64,000 bases of DNA, from the NCBI GenBank assembly GCA_947174505.1, contig CAMWJF010000016.1, positions 1 through 64,000 of the forward strand, written 5' to 3'. The position numbers were made by a program, and so were the translations under genes. This DNA comes from an uncultured Lachnospiraceae bacterium (GTDB lineage: Bacteria > Bacillota > Clostridia > Lachnospirales > Lachnospiraceae). Positions within the stretch are counted from its first letter, which is position 1. Each line of letters begins with the position of its first letter. The notes below the pieces were generated by a model, which searched no databases, was not told where the DNA came from, and saw nothing but the letters and a program-made list of their open reading frames with translations. Of this stretch, positions 45,009-54,900 are shown in pieces.

Positions 45009-46171
45009 ATCTCTGTGCCTCCTTCGTTTATTTCTATCACTTTATGTCCGGCCGCCTTTAACAGCCGGTTCATTACTGCCTGCGAAACGCCACCCCCGTC
45101 AAAGCTCTCGGAATAAATCCATTCCACGCCCTCATCGTCAAACTCCCGCAGAATGCGGTACAGCCCTTTCGCTGTTGCCGCCGCGTCCGCTCTTTTACCG
45201 ACGCTTCGCGGCACATCCGCCTGATACATACCGACCGTTTCATCGGTGGCGATAACACCTGTTTTTTTTCTGTTTTTACGCCCTTCGGCAAGCTTCCCGC
45301 CAATATAAGCCGTTACCGCCTCCGCCGGCCCCCTGACAATAACCAGTTCGCCCTCCGGCGCGTAATGCCGGTATTTCATGCCCGGCGCTTTCGGGGCTTG
45401 TCCGCTGTCGGCCCGAAAAAGCGTCCCGTCCTCCTCCACACGCCCCAGCTTTTGGCGAAGCATTTCTACTGTGATAAAGCCGGGTCTTAAAATCGCTGGC
45501 GGTTCCACCGTCAGATCCACAATCGTGGATTCCAGCCCAAGCGTGGCGTCGCCGCCATCCAATATCATCTCTACCCTGCCGTCCAGATCCTGCGCCACAT
45601 AGGACGCACAGGTAGGACTCGGCCTGCCGGAACGGTTGGCGCTGGGCGCGGCCACATAACCGCCCGCCGCCCTGATAAACGCCAAAGCCACGGCGTCGGA
45701 CGGCATACGCACAGCCACCGTGTCAAGCCCGCCCGTGGTCTCCCGCGGCACCAGATCCGATTTTTCCAGAATCATGGTGAGCGGTCCCGGCCAGAAAGCC
45801 GCCGCCAGCTTCTTTGCCGTCTCCGGCACGTCCTTCACAATGGCCGCCAAAGCCTCCATGTCCGCAATATGCACAATCAGCGGATTATCGGAAGGCCTGC
45901 CCTTGGCCTCGTATATTTTTCTGGAAGAAGCCGGATTCAGCGCGTCTCCCCCCAGACCGTAAACCGTCTCTGTGGGAAATGCCACCAGCCCGCCCGCCCG
46001 GATGATCTCCCCGGCCTCCCGGATCAGAGCTTCGTCTTTATACGGTTCCCCCATTCGGATTATCCTTGTATCCACATCCGCAACCTTCTCATCTAATATC
46101 GGTACCTGCTGCGTCCGGCCCAAAAGCGCCTGTGCCATGGCAGCGTCCGCACAGTATTTATTCCGCCGCAT
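45005..46171 (-). CDS. L-threonylcarbamoyladenylate synthase (Sua5 type)
   Basis: 388 aa, the long Sua5 form. It makes threonylcarbamoyl-AMP for the t6A modification of ANN-decoding tRNAs. The YrdC domain (about 40-240) shows GGLVAFPTETVYGLGGDA, KGRPSDNPLIVHI, SANRSGRPSPT and STIVDLT. The C-terminal Sua5 domain follows. The start at 46171 overlaps the amidase stop by 14 bases. An ATG at 46138 is possible, and neither has a strong ribosome site. Confidence 0.92.
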   Translation of the reverse strand: MRRNKYCADAAMAQALLGRTQQVPILDEKVADVDTRIIRMGEPYKDEALIREAGEIIRAGGLVAFPTETVYGLGGDALNPASSRKIYEAKGRPSDNPLIVHIADMEALAAIVKDVPETAKKLAAAFWPGPLTMILEKSDLVPRETTGGLDTVAVRMPSDAVALAFIRAAGGYVAAPSANRSGRPSPTCASYVAQDLDGRVEMILDGGDATLGLESTIVDLTVEPPAILRPGFITVEMLRQKLGRVEEDGTLFRADSGQAPKAPGMKYRHYAPEGELVIVRGPAEAVTAYIGGKLAEGRKNRKKTGVIATDETVGMYQADVPRSVGKRADAAATAKGLYRILREFDDEGVEWIYSESFDGGGVSQAVMNRLLKAAGHKVIEINEGGTEI

Positions 46172-46886
46172 TCAAATAATTCAAAATCGCCAGATGGATC
46201 GCCCATGCCGTCTTCTCCTGATAAACATCCGAAGAAAGCTTCTGCGCCTCCTCATAATTGGAAAGAAAACCGCACTCCACGATCACAATAGGAGATGAAG
46301 TCTTTTTCAAAAGATAATAGCTGCTGTTCGCCTTCGCCTGCCTGGCGTTGTCCGGGTCGATCTGCTCGGCCAGCACCTGCTGCATACGCTCCGCAATCTC
46401 CTTGCTCTCCTGACTCCCCTCGTAATAAAAAACCTGCGCGCCGTGCACATATTCCTCGTGATAGCTGTTCTGGTGGATGCTCACCGTCAGTGCCGGTTTC
46501 TTCTCCTCTATCAGCGCCACGCGGTTTTTCATGTCCTGCACCTTTTTGTTGGACACATTCTCGTCATAAAGTCCGGCGTCGGTCTCCCTGGTGAGCACCA
46601 CATCCACATCCGCCGCCGCAAGAAACAAAGCCAGTTTCTGCGCGATCTTTAAGTTAATATCTTTTTCCAGACTGCCATCCACGCCCACCTTGCCCGGATC
46701 GGCCCCGCCGTGCCCAGCGTCAATGACCACGCAGGGCTTTTCTTTCCCCGCCGTGTCCGGCAAAACCCGGTTCGAAGACACAATACGCGCCCCGCCCCGC
46801 AAGGCAAAACCAAAGGCGGCAATTAACATCAGAAACAGTCCAATTTTGACAATCCTGTCATATTTCCCCGATTTTTCTTTCTCCAT
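46158..46886 (-). CDS. cwlD: N-acetylmuramoyl-L-alanine amidase, CwlD-like
   Basis: 242 aa. An N-terminal membrane anchor (about 12-30) is followed by an Amidase_3 catalytic domain with the zinc ligands VVIDAGHGG, Glu in SLEKDINLKIA, and His in VSIHQNS, plus the Glu in VIVECGF. Its size and single anchor resemble CwlD, which makes muramic-delta-lactam in the spore cortex. A vegetative role is possible. Confidence 0.85.
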   Translation of the reverse strand: MEKEKSGKYDRIVKIGLFLMLIAAFGFALRGGARIVSSNRVLPDTAGKEKPCVVIDAGHGGADPGKVGVDGSLEKDINLKIAQKLALFLAAADVDVVLTRETDAGLYDENVSNKKVQDMKNRVALIEEKKPALTVSIHQNSYHEEYVHGAQVFYYEGSQESKEIAERMQQVLAEQIDPDNARQAKANSSYYLLKKTSSPIVIVECGFLSNYEEAQKLSSDVYQEKTAWAIHLAILNYLNAAE

Positions 46887-47026
46887 TTTTCACCCAGACC
46901 AAAACCCGCTACTCGGCAATTTACAGATTTGCCTCTGCCGATACGCATCTTAGTGCATATATATGAAGAAAGCGGCCGGAAGATAACCCTTCCGCACGGG
47001 ATTTTCACCACGCCGCAGAACGAAGC

Positions 47027-48730
47027 TCAGTTCATATATTCCTCTATCACATCCCAGACGTCAGCCGTCTCAAACCCAAGCCGCCACGCCGCCACGCCCG
47101 CAATCTCGTACTTTTCCATAATGTTCAGTTTTACTTTTATGGACTCCGCGTCCTCCAGCCACACCTGGCACAGTCTGCCGCCGTCCTGAAATTCCCCGTA
47201 ATTCTGACAGGTCACTTCATCCCAGCGGATAGAAATATCGTGATCCGCCACATAGGTCTGCGCCATTTCCATGCCTACCGCCTGACTGCTGATGCCGTCC
47301 GCTCCGGTTTCCCAGATTCTCGTATAAAACGGAAGGGCGTTTATGACCTTTTCCTTCGGCACTTCCGCCACCGTGTTTTTGATTCCGTTTTCCACAAAGT
47401 TAATGGAAGCAACGCTCCCCGCCTCATCGCTGCCGTTATAGTGCTCGTCATATCCCATGATAATGACATAGTCCGCCACAGCGCCCTGCTCGGCCCTGTC
47501 GTAGTGGTCCGTATGGTTCATGGGCACATAGTTGTCCACCGAAAGCACAATGCCGTATTTTCTACAGGGAATGGACAGCTCCCTGATAAACTGGACAAAA
47601 GGCTCCCCCGCATCCAGACTGATATTTTCAAAGTCAATGTTCAGGCCGTCCAAATTGTATTCCCGGACCGCCGCCAAAAGCTGTAAAATCAAATGCCGCC
47701 TGTTGGACGTCTTGCCCAGCACCGTGTACATGTCCACATCCACACTGTCCACATTGCCCACCAGCGCCCACACTTCCAGTCCCATTTCATGCGCCTTTTC
47801 CACATAAGAAGTCGTGGCGAAGCTGCTGAAATCTCCCTCGTTTCCCGTCAGGGTAAACCACGTCGGAGAAATCACATTAAGCCCCTTCGTCTGGGAGACC
47901 GCCGCTTCCAGCGTGCCGTTGCCATCCACGCCGCCGATCACATGCCAGCCCAGATTAATCTTATAATCACGGGTGTTTGCCTTATATTCAGGCTCCACAT
48001 AATCCGTCACGGGTTCCGGCTCTTCCTCCGTCTTTTCCCCCAGCCTCTTATTCTCCACATAACCGATAAAGGAGTCCTGCGTCTTTACCTTCGTCCATGT
48101 TTCCATTTCCTCCAGCACAATGACCTGGTCCCCCGCCGATACATCCGTCAGAATATCGCTCTTGATGCCGCCCTGATAGCGCACCTGCGTATCCTTCGCG
48201 ACGGTCGCGGTCTGCCGCCTGTTCCATTCGGTATACACCTGCATATGGTTCGGCTCCGTGAAAAGCTCATAGGAAAAATTCGCGTATTTTTTTACATAGT
48301 CCGCCGCGATATAGAGCGTCTCCCCTTCATATCGGGAAACGGTATAATCGCAGTTTTCACCGCTCTCGGCAAAATCCGCGTCATAGCCGGTAATCGTCCC
48401 CGTACCGATCACATTCGCATAGACCATGTCCGGTGTCGTGTAGAGAAGGCTATTCTCCGACTTGTCCTCATAAAATCTGTCGTTAAAATATTTATGCACC
48501 GTAGCTATATCGAAATAACACATGCCGTCAAAGAGTTTCGCGTGCTCTTCTATCTGTTCGTCCTGCAAAATAATGGGGACGTCATTCTCACCCGCAATGC
48601 CGAAATATTCCGCCAGATCCGCCCTTTCTTTGGAATAGGAATACTTTTCCAACAGCTTTGCCCCAAATCCCACCGCGCCGATCAATATAATAAGGACGAC
48701 CGCGACTATCACCGGAATTATTTTTTTCAT
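47027..48730 (-). CDS. Membrane-anchored GH18 glycosidase with SH3 domain
   Basis: 567 aa. Membrane segment at 3-25, an N-terminal domain (about 45-190), an SH3-like part (IKSDILTDVSAGDQVIVLEEM) and a GH18 barrel (about 265-560). The GH18 motif is present as LDGLNIDFEN, with the catalytic Glu after Asp-X-Asp spacing. Relatives are spore-cortex or cell-wall glycosidases (YaaH/SleL type). It begins the cell-wall group on this strand, with its own promoter. Confidence 0.87.
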   Translation of the reverse strand: MKKIIPVIVAVVLIILIGAVGFGAKLLEKYSYSKERADLAEYFGIAGENDVPIILQDEQIEEHAKLFDGMCYFDIATVHKYFNDRFYEDKSENSLLYTTPDMVYANVIGTGTITGYDADFAESGENCDYTVSRYEGETLYIAADYVKKYANFSYELFTEPNHMQVYTEWNRRQTATVAKDTQVRYQGGIKSDILTDVSAGDQVIVLEEMETWTKVKTQDSFIGYVENKRLGEKTEEEPEPVTDYVEPEYKANTRDYKINLGWHVIGGVDGNGTLEAAVSQTKGLNVISPTWFTLTGNEGDFSSFATTSYVEKAHEMGLEVWALVGNVDSVDVDMYTVLGKTSNRRHLILQLLAAVREYNLDGLNIDFENISLDAGEPFVQFIRELSIPCRKYGIVLSVDNYVPMNHTDHYDRAEQGAVADYVIIMGYDEHYNGSDEAGSVASINFVENGIKNTVAEVPKEKVINALPFYTRIWETGADGISSQAVGMEMAQTYVADHDISIRWDEVTCQNYGEFQDGGRLCQVWLEDAESIKVKLNIMEKYEIAGVAAWRLGFETADVWDVIEEYMN

Positions 48731-48754
48731 TTGTCCAGCTCCTTTTTGCCGTCA

Positions 48755-48812
48755 GTAGTAAACGCCGACCAGGCAGGGAAGTTTTCCCTTTCCTGCCCGC
48801 CGCGTTTACTAC
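48755..48812 (-). promoter_or_regulatory. Large hairpin at the 5' end of the GH18 transcript
   Basis: Arms GTAGTAAACGC and GCGTTTACTAC (perfect 11 bp) with inner pairing GGCAGGGAA/TTTCCTGCC. It begins right at the predicted transcript start and ends 24 bases before the GH18 ATG. It could stabilise the mRNA, bind a protein or hide the ribosome site. Confidence 0.55.
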
Positions 48813-48813
48813 G

Positions 48814-48842
48814 ATTATAACAAACTATTCCCTTTCAGTCAT
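48814..48842 (-). promoter_or_regulatory. Promoter of the GH18 gene
   Basis: On the minus strand ATGACT (48842-48837), 17 bases, TATAAT (48819-48814). Confidence 0.6.
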
Positions 48843-49215
48843 TAGTTTTTTTCAGTGAGCCGCAGCCGACCGCAGCACGTAGCGGGAACCACCCCCTGCT
48901 GTCTTTGTTTCCTGCCCGCCGCCCTATGGCATAACAGCGGACACCCCTCTACGGCGCCCTATAAAATCATGCCCTGCTCCTCTTCCATGCCTCTTTCTCC
49001 AAAAGGATTAACAAAAAAAACTATAAAATAACTCAACCGTGATATACTAACGGCATATGATATAGGAGGGCGGAAATAGTTCTGAAGATGACTCTGACAT
49101 GCAAATGAATTTGAAAAATAACTGTATAACCTACTCATTCCTTGTGAATTATATTTTGTGTACCAAAGGAAATTCTTATAGAATTAACCCGGCGCTTAGA
49201 TGGGAATAAGATATG

Positions 49216-49331
49216 GTCTCTGACAAGGCACACTGCCCATAAGACTGCCTCCGCCAAAGGATACCGGCAAAGACACAGATGTTATTTATTTAAATTACGC
49301 ATGCCTCCTTCCCTTGCGGATTATCAGAGAC
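49216..49331. other. Possible structured RNA region in a long non-coding gap
   Basis: The gap 48843-49535 has no gene. Within it GTCTCTGACAAGG (49216-49228) pairs with CCTTG and TCAGAGAC (49312-49331) across a 7-base bulge, enclosing about 80 bases with smaller stems. A TATACT box near 49050 could start a plus-strand transcript. I could not match it to 6S RNA, tmRNA, SRP RNA, RNase P or a known riboswitch. Low confidence that it is an RNA gene. Confidence 0.3.
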
Positions 49332-49421
49332 ACCTTGTAGTTAGATTATAGCCATAATCTGACAGGAATTGCAAGCATTTTCTAAAATTATTAAAATTTT
49401 TTAAACACTTATCGCGCACTA

Positions 49422-49451
49422 TTGACTAAAACCGACCTCTGGGATTAAGAT
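49422..49451 (+). promoter_or_regulatory. Promoter of mecA
   Basis: TTGACT, 18 bases, TAAGAT, about 85 bases before the start codon. A small palindrome CTTAA/TTAAG follows. Confidence 0.5.
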
Positions 49452-49535
49452 ACACTTAACTTAAGATAAGATATGCGGGAAAACTCTCCCGGCACAAATG
49501 CCATTATTCTAAAACAGAAGGAAGCGAACAATAAC

Positions 49536-50300
49536 ATGAAAATAGAAAAAGTGAATGAGCAGCAGATCCGCTGCACCCTCACAAGAGAAGATCTGCTGAA
49601 CAGAGAATTAAAAATCAGTGAGCTGGCCTACGGCACGGAGAAGGCAAAGAGCCTCTTCCGCGACCTCATGCAGCAGGCCGCCTATGAATGCGGCTTTGAA
49701 GCGGAGGATATCCCTCTTATGATCGAAGCGATCCCTTTAAATGCCGAATGCATTGTGCTGATTGTTACAAAAGTGGAAGACCCCGAGGAGCTGGATACCC
49801 GCTTTGCCAAGTTTGCACCCTCTGTCCATGACGATGAATATGAAATGGATGAAACCGAGGATAATGAAGCATTGATGGAAGCTTTTGCAGACAGCGCGGA
49901 TGAGGTGCTCAATCTCCTGCGGCGGATGAACAGCGCGGAAGAGCCCTCCCCGTCCCACAAAGCTGCATCCAAAGGAAACCTGCAGCCTGCCCTTCCCGGC
50001 CGCGAAAAATCGGCAAGCCGCCTCTTCTCCTTCCGCTCCCTGCGTGAAGTAAGCAGGCTGGCCCGCGTGATCGGCACCTGCCGCGGAACCAATACTTTAT
50101 ATAAAGATGAAGCCGGCGGCAATTATCTTTTGCTGGTCTCTCCCGAGGAGCCTGACGCCGCAGACTTTAACCGCATCTGCAGTCTGATTTCAGAATATGG
50201 CAGACCTGAAAAAACGGCAAACTCCGCAAAAGCATATCTGGAGGAGCATTATGAGCCGCTGATTAAGGACAGTGCGGTGGAGACGCTGGCGCGGATATAA
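49536..50300 (+). CDS. mecA: Adaptor protein MecA
   Basis: 254 aa. It hands substrates to the ClpCP protease. The N-terminal domain (KIEKVNEQQIRCTLTREDL, LAYGTEKAKSLFRDLMQQA) and the C-terminal domain (RLARVIGTCRGTNTLYKDEAGGN split by short turns, ending near YLEEHYEPLI) are both present with an acidic and Pro-rich linker. I chose the ATG at 49536. The 21 codons upstream look non-coding. It ends at a strong terminator. Confidence 0.92.
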   Translation: MKIEKVNEQQIRCTLTREDLLNRELKISELAYGTEKAKSLFRDLMQQAAYECGFEAEDIPLMIEAIPLNAECIVLIVTKVEDPEELDTRFAKFAPSVHDDEYEMDETEDNEALMEAFADSADEVLNLLRRMNSAEEPSPSHKAASKGNLQPALPGREKSASRLFSFRSLREVSRLARVIGTCRGTNTLYKDEAGGNYLLLVSPEEPDAADFNRICSLISEYGRPEKTANSAKAYLEEHYEPLIKDSAVETLARI

Positions 50301-50342
50301 TGATCCGGGCGGCCGTATATTCTAAAAATAAAGTATAAAAGC

Positions 50343-50393
50343 AAATCCCACACTGTCATCCGATTTCCCGGAAACAGTGTGGGATTTATTTTT
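50343..50393 (+). terminator. Terminator of mecA
   Basis: Perfect 14-bp arms AAATCCCACACTGT and ACAGTGTGGGATTT, then TATTTTT. Confidence 0.9.
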
Positions 50394-50429
50394 CCGCTGC
50401 CCTGCGGTGTCAGTCCCGGACAGTCGGCT

Positions 50430-50621
50430 TTAAACCGCCGCAATCTTCGCCATCAGATCATCCGCATCGATGCCGTGCACCATAGCCGCCTCCTCGAGAG
50501 TCTCTCCCTGCGCGGAAGGACAGCCGAGACAATGCATGCCGATCTCCATAAGCACAGGAGCAATTTCGGGATTGATTCTGAGCGCCTCGCCTATTGTTGT
50601 GTTCTTTGTAATATCTGCCAT
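50430..50621 (-). CDS. DUF1858 (hybrid-cluster-associated redox disulfide) protein
   Basis: 63 aa. A small helical domain with the CLGC pair near residue 32 ([20 protein letters not shown]), seen alone or fused to redox proteins in anaerobes. It is thought to be a redox disulfide or metal site. The ATG at 50621 has GGAGG 10 bases upstream. An upstream in-frame region is not conserved. No obvious partner next to it. Confidence 0.85.
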   Translation of the reverse strand: MADITKNTTIGEALRINPEIAPVLMEIGMHCLGCPSAQGETLEEAAMVHGIDADDLMAKIAAV

Positions 50622-50809
50622 TTTATTTTCCTCCATATCTTCATTCTGTGATAGCATCTGATAAAATATACATTTGTTTTCTGTGTCAGATACGATTATA
50701 AAAGAAAGCCTCCTCACCGTCAAGCATACTTTCCGGAATCGCAGGTTCCAAGACCATCGGCTGAGAGGCGTTTTGTCATGTTTGAAATGGCACAAAATGG
50801 TTTTTTATG

Positions 50810-50838
50810 TTGTCGCCACCTGAAAAAATCGATACAAT
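50810..50838 (+). promoter_or_regulatory. Promoter of the two-gene unknown unit
   Basis: TTGTCG, 17 bases, TACAAT, 52 bases before the ATG at 50891. Confidence 0.65.
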
Positions 50839-50890
50839 AAAACTGTAACTTAATTACTTTAGCAACTTCATACAAAGGGGGATTTTGCTT

Positions 50891-51895
50891 ATGACGACAT
50901 CAATGCTTGATGAGAAACTGTCAATTTTAATCCGTGAAACGTTGGACGATACGGGAGGCAGGACTTACAGTAACGCTTCACCCGATATTATTGTCCGCAA
51001 AAATAAGTTTGACGAGGAGGATCTGGCTAAAATATTTACCAAAACTTACAGCCAGGATATCAGTCTGGAGAGCGACGACAGCGGAACGATGTATCTGTAT
51101 GTGCGCTTTAAAAACATGTCTGACCAACCGCTTACTAATTTCTATATCCACCTCTACCGCAACCATCTCGGGCTGAGCAACCGCCCCAGCGACTGGAGCG
51201 ACTCTGAGATGTATACTAAAGCCAAGACAGCGGCCCACATCGAATATCTGGGTGCCGGAAAAATCGGGGCGACACCGGCATTTGTTTACCAAAAGGGGAC
51301 AGGCGCCCATCCAAACTGCTTCGTGGCTGTTGCGACGCGGGAAGCAAAGCCGGATTATGCCTCTATCTCTGATGCGGCCAAATACATTCAGTGGGTGAAT
51401 AAAAACAATGTGGCCGCCAGAAACGTCCGCGTCATTCCCGGCCAGTCAGGAATATATACGGCGACGGTCTATCTGGATAACCCGAGTATGGAACAAAAAC
51501 GATGGATGCTGTTGAAAGTCAATATAGAAGGGAAAACGCCGTCGGGAATCAACTACGGAGTCCGGCAGCCCGCATTAGGCATCAACGAACGGCGGACTTA
51601 CATAAAAGGCGACTCTGCCGCAAGCTTGATTGCCTGTGATTTTCTCATGGAACCCGGAACACAATATCCCTTTGATATATGGTTTGAAGCCAGCGAAAAA
51701 GATCGCTCCCTCATAAAATGTACGAGTCGGTTTTATAGTATATATGAGGGTAATGCCAACCCGGTTTTGAACCAGTACCTTGTCGATCTGCATACCGGGC
51801 TTGCCATTCCGGACGGCGCGGAAAATCTTTCCGGAACGTCCGCCTGCGGTTATTTACTCGGATGCTGTTACTTTAAAGGCAGCGATGTCAGGTAA
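50891..51895 (+). CDS. Unknown protein with Ig-like beta domain
   Basis: 334 aa, no signal or membrane segment. Residues 30-230 are beta-rich: MYLYVRFKNMSDQPLTNFYI then SGIYTATVYLDNPSMEQKRW, a pattern like an Ig- or CARDB-like fold (intervals of Val/Tyr strands and Asn turns). The rest (GINERRTYIKGDSAASLIAC) is a further beta domain. AAGGGGG precedes the ATG. It is 23 bases upstream of a 1238-aa gene in the same direction and they almost surely form one unit. Function not recognised. Confidence 0.72.
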   Translation: MTTSMLDEKLSILIRETLDDTGGRTYSNASPDIIVRKNKFDEEDLAKIFTKTYSQDISLESDDSGTMYLYVRFKNMSDQPLTNFYIHLYRNHLGLSNRPSDWSDSEMYTKAKTAAHIEYLGAGKIGATPAFVYQKGTGAHPNCFVAVATREAKPDYASISDAAKYIQWVNKNNVAARNVRVIPGQSGIYTATVYLDNPSMEQKRWMLLKVNIEGKTPSGINYGVRQPALGINERRTYIKGDSAASLIACDFLMEPGTQYPFDIWFEASEKDRSLIKCTSRFYSIYEGNANPVLNQYLVDLHTGLAIPDGAENLSGTSACGYLLGCCYFKGSDVR

Positions 51896-51918
51896 AGGAT
51901 GGGAAGGGGGAATGTTAC

Positions 51919-54900
51919 ATGAACACAAACGGATTTCAGGCGCTCTATTGTAACAAAGACGGCTATGCGGAAATCCCCTGGACACACCCGGAAGGAAATG
52001 TGTTTTCTATCGCGGTACGCTTCCTGCCGGACCAACTGCCGGAGGAGGGGACGCTCTTTTCTCTGGGAGAAGACTGGAATGTGGGATTTACCAGAGTAGA
52101 AACTTCCGCCGGACATATCCGGCTGTGCGGAAAGGACATTTGCCTCCAGTCTGCCTATGCCGTGCTGGCACAGTGTAAAAACACCGTTATTGCGGTTTGC
52201 CGCGGCCGGGAGCTGGAAGTATACTGCAACGGCATTTCTATTGGAAAGGCGGCGCTGTCCGCCGGACCAAAAGGTGCATCCCGGCTGCGCATCGGGGAAA
52301 ATCTCTCGGCAGTCTGCATATTCGACGTTACCATATTTCACCGCTCCCTCACATTGCCGGAGATACAGCAATGTTCCGTGAAAAAGCCGACAGGTTTCGA
52401 GAAGCGTATTCTTTTTTCGGAAGACACCGCCCCGGCAGACGTCACACTGCACCAGTGCCGGACAGAAAACTGCGTCTACACGCTGGACTGCAGGGAGGGG
52501 GGATTTTGTCTTCCGAATGCCAAACTGCCGGAAACATATACGGTTTCATTCTCGCTATACCTTGCTGGCGAAAACCGCAGGGACGGCATACTTTTCCAAT
52601 CTTCCGGCCTTCAGGTAAACATACACTATGAGAGAGGATGTACTGCCCCGCAGCTTATCCTTCGTCCGTCAAAAGGTCCCGAGCGCAATGTGCCCCGCGG
52701 CATTGGGCAGAATCAGTGGATCTATATTACCTTCGTCTCCGACGGTTCCAAGTATTACATTTACTTTGACGACGCTCTTGTGGCAAGTATGGATAACCAT
52801 TCTCCGGCAAAGCAGGCGGAAGATATCACCTTCGGACCCTTCGACGGTTACATGGATACCTGTACGGTTGTTAAGTACGCTGTATCCGCCGGTCAGATCA
52901 CCGGTTTTTTGCAGAATCCGCCTGGTATTTTTGCCACCGGCCTTCTGTATTTCTGTGACTTCAGCAGCCGTCAACTGCTGGAAAGCCGACACAATACCGG
53001 GCTGACTTCTTCCGGCGCGGAAATTGTTCTTGCCACAGGAACAGGCGCGCTTACTGGCGTAAAAAGGGAAATTGATGCGCCCGAAAGCCAACGTCCTTAC
53101 AGTGAGTTCGTAAACTGGCAGATCGGGGTACTGCTTCGGCTTCTGGTGGAATGGATTCACGGACAGTTCGGTATTTATCCGAACAGGGGAAATATCGATA
53201 TGTCAAAGGATCCCTGGATAATCGAGATAAATCTGCGGCAGTTTATTCATAAGGATATTCTGTCCATGCCGGAGACGCAGGATATTCTAATTGACTATGA
53301 CAATATCAATTCTGAAAAACTGCTGGAACTGATTCAGGCCATGGAAAAAAACGGCACGCTGAGAAAGCTTATGGAGTATCTCTATCAGGAGGATGAGGAG
53401 CAGGACGGGATTGCCGGTCTGATCGAGGCAATTCTGAAAACAGCGATGATTGCGGCGGTCATATTGGCGATAAAAGCTATGCTGACAGGGATAAAACCGA
53501 TCCCAAAGCCGCCAAAGGCGCCTGATCCCGGGGAAGGCCCTGACGATGAGGATGACGATGATGACGACAAAAAGAAGAAAAAAACCTATGTCCGTGTGAA
53601 ACAGGTATCTTTAAAAGGGGATATGCACATTACCATGAACGGAGGCGGCAATCTGGGCGCGGCGTCCGGCACAACGGGGGCGGAAGCGGAAAAGGCGGTT
53701 ACGGCAGTATTTTTTAAGAAAAACGGAACCCAAAATCCCACGCTGGAGGTAACGCTCTCTTTCAAAGGCGATAAAGATGATTTCACGGTTACTGCCAAAA
53801 ATACGGGCAGTCAGGTGATTGCTGGCATTCAGAAAAGGATTTCATACAGCGGAAGCAATTCCTTGAAAATAGCGTGCCCGGTGAATCCCGGACAGTTCAG
53901 CGGATCATACGGCAAGTGCACGGAAACCCTGCGCTGGAGCTGCCGCTCCCAAGACGGTAAGCAGTCCGCGTTCTTAGGGGAGACTGACTTCACTCTGTAT
54001 TTTCTGGAAGAAAAACCCTGCGGGCCGTGGAAAGAAACCGTGCCGGTCGAATGTCTTGCGCTGTGCGCTGACTGTGCGGCGCACGCGGGTATGAAAAGCG
54101 CAGGATTTTTCGCGGATTATATAAACTATATCGGTGCTAAACTATCCAGCCGGGAAAGCGCGGCAGTTGGGGCTCAATTCGTCTCCAAAAAATCCTTTTC
54201 CCGGATTGATCCGGCGAAGAAGCAAAAATCTGTTTTTTATGCCAGAAAATTCAGCGAGGCGTGCCGTTTCGGAAAGGGAGCGTTCACGTATAATGACGGC
54301 ATCTATTCCGCTGCTATTTTCGGTTTCCTGAACGGAGACCAGTCTGTCGGCACCATGGGACTGTGCTCCGGCATCACATGGCATGAGGAAAATCAGGAAG
54401 AAGACGGGGCGCGCCTTTTGTTCAAAAAGGAGGAAAATTGCTTCTGCCCGGAGGAATATATCCACAGCGTGATTACAAGAACGCAGCACATGGAAAAAAC
54501 GCCGGATATTTACGATCCCCTGCTTGACGCCGAGAGACTTCCCTTTTCTGAGAATCCGGATTCCCCGGTGACGGGCGAGTATGATGCCAGGTATTACAGG
54601 GAGGGAAATTATCTATGCGGCTCCTACTGCCAGAAGTTCTTTACCCTAGACAGCAGCGACTGGCAGATCGGCGACGGTACGGCTGTCTCCTTTCAGACAG
54701 ACGGGGCCGCAGACGCCGACAAGCCAGAAGATTTGTCTGAAGCGCCGGCAGTCGGACTGGTCGGGCCGGGGCAGCATGGTTATGGGCACACGTACAGAAC
54801 GAACATTGACCCGGAGGTAAGAGTACATATAGACAGACCGGCCGGAGAAGCTCAGAATTTTAATGAGATATGCCACAGCATCAGCGCCCGTCAGATTGAT

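Noticed and set aside
48882-48910. T-box-like sequence on the minus strand (AGGGGGTGGTTCCCGC)
   Set aside because: It recalls the T-box AGGGTGGNACCGCG, but there is no specifier stem, no terminator/antiterminator pair and the gene downstream is not an amino acid gene.
49195-49260. Segment reminiscent of a cobalamin riboswitch
   Set aside because: Only a few short words (GGGAA, AAGACTGCC) match. The core layout and B12 box are missing, and mecA is not a B12 gene.
53521-53585. Acidic/Lys tract in the 1238-aa protein as evidence of a frame error
   Set aside because: The frame stays open for the entire gene with consistent composition on either side, so it is a low-complexity linker.
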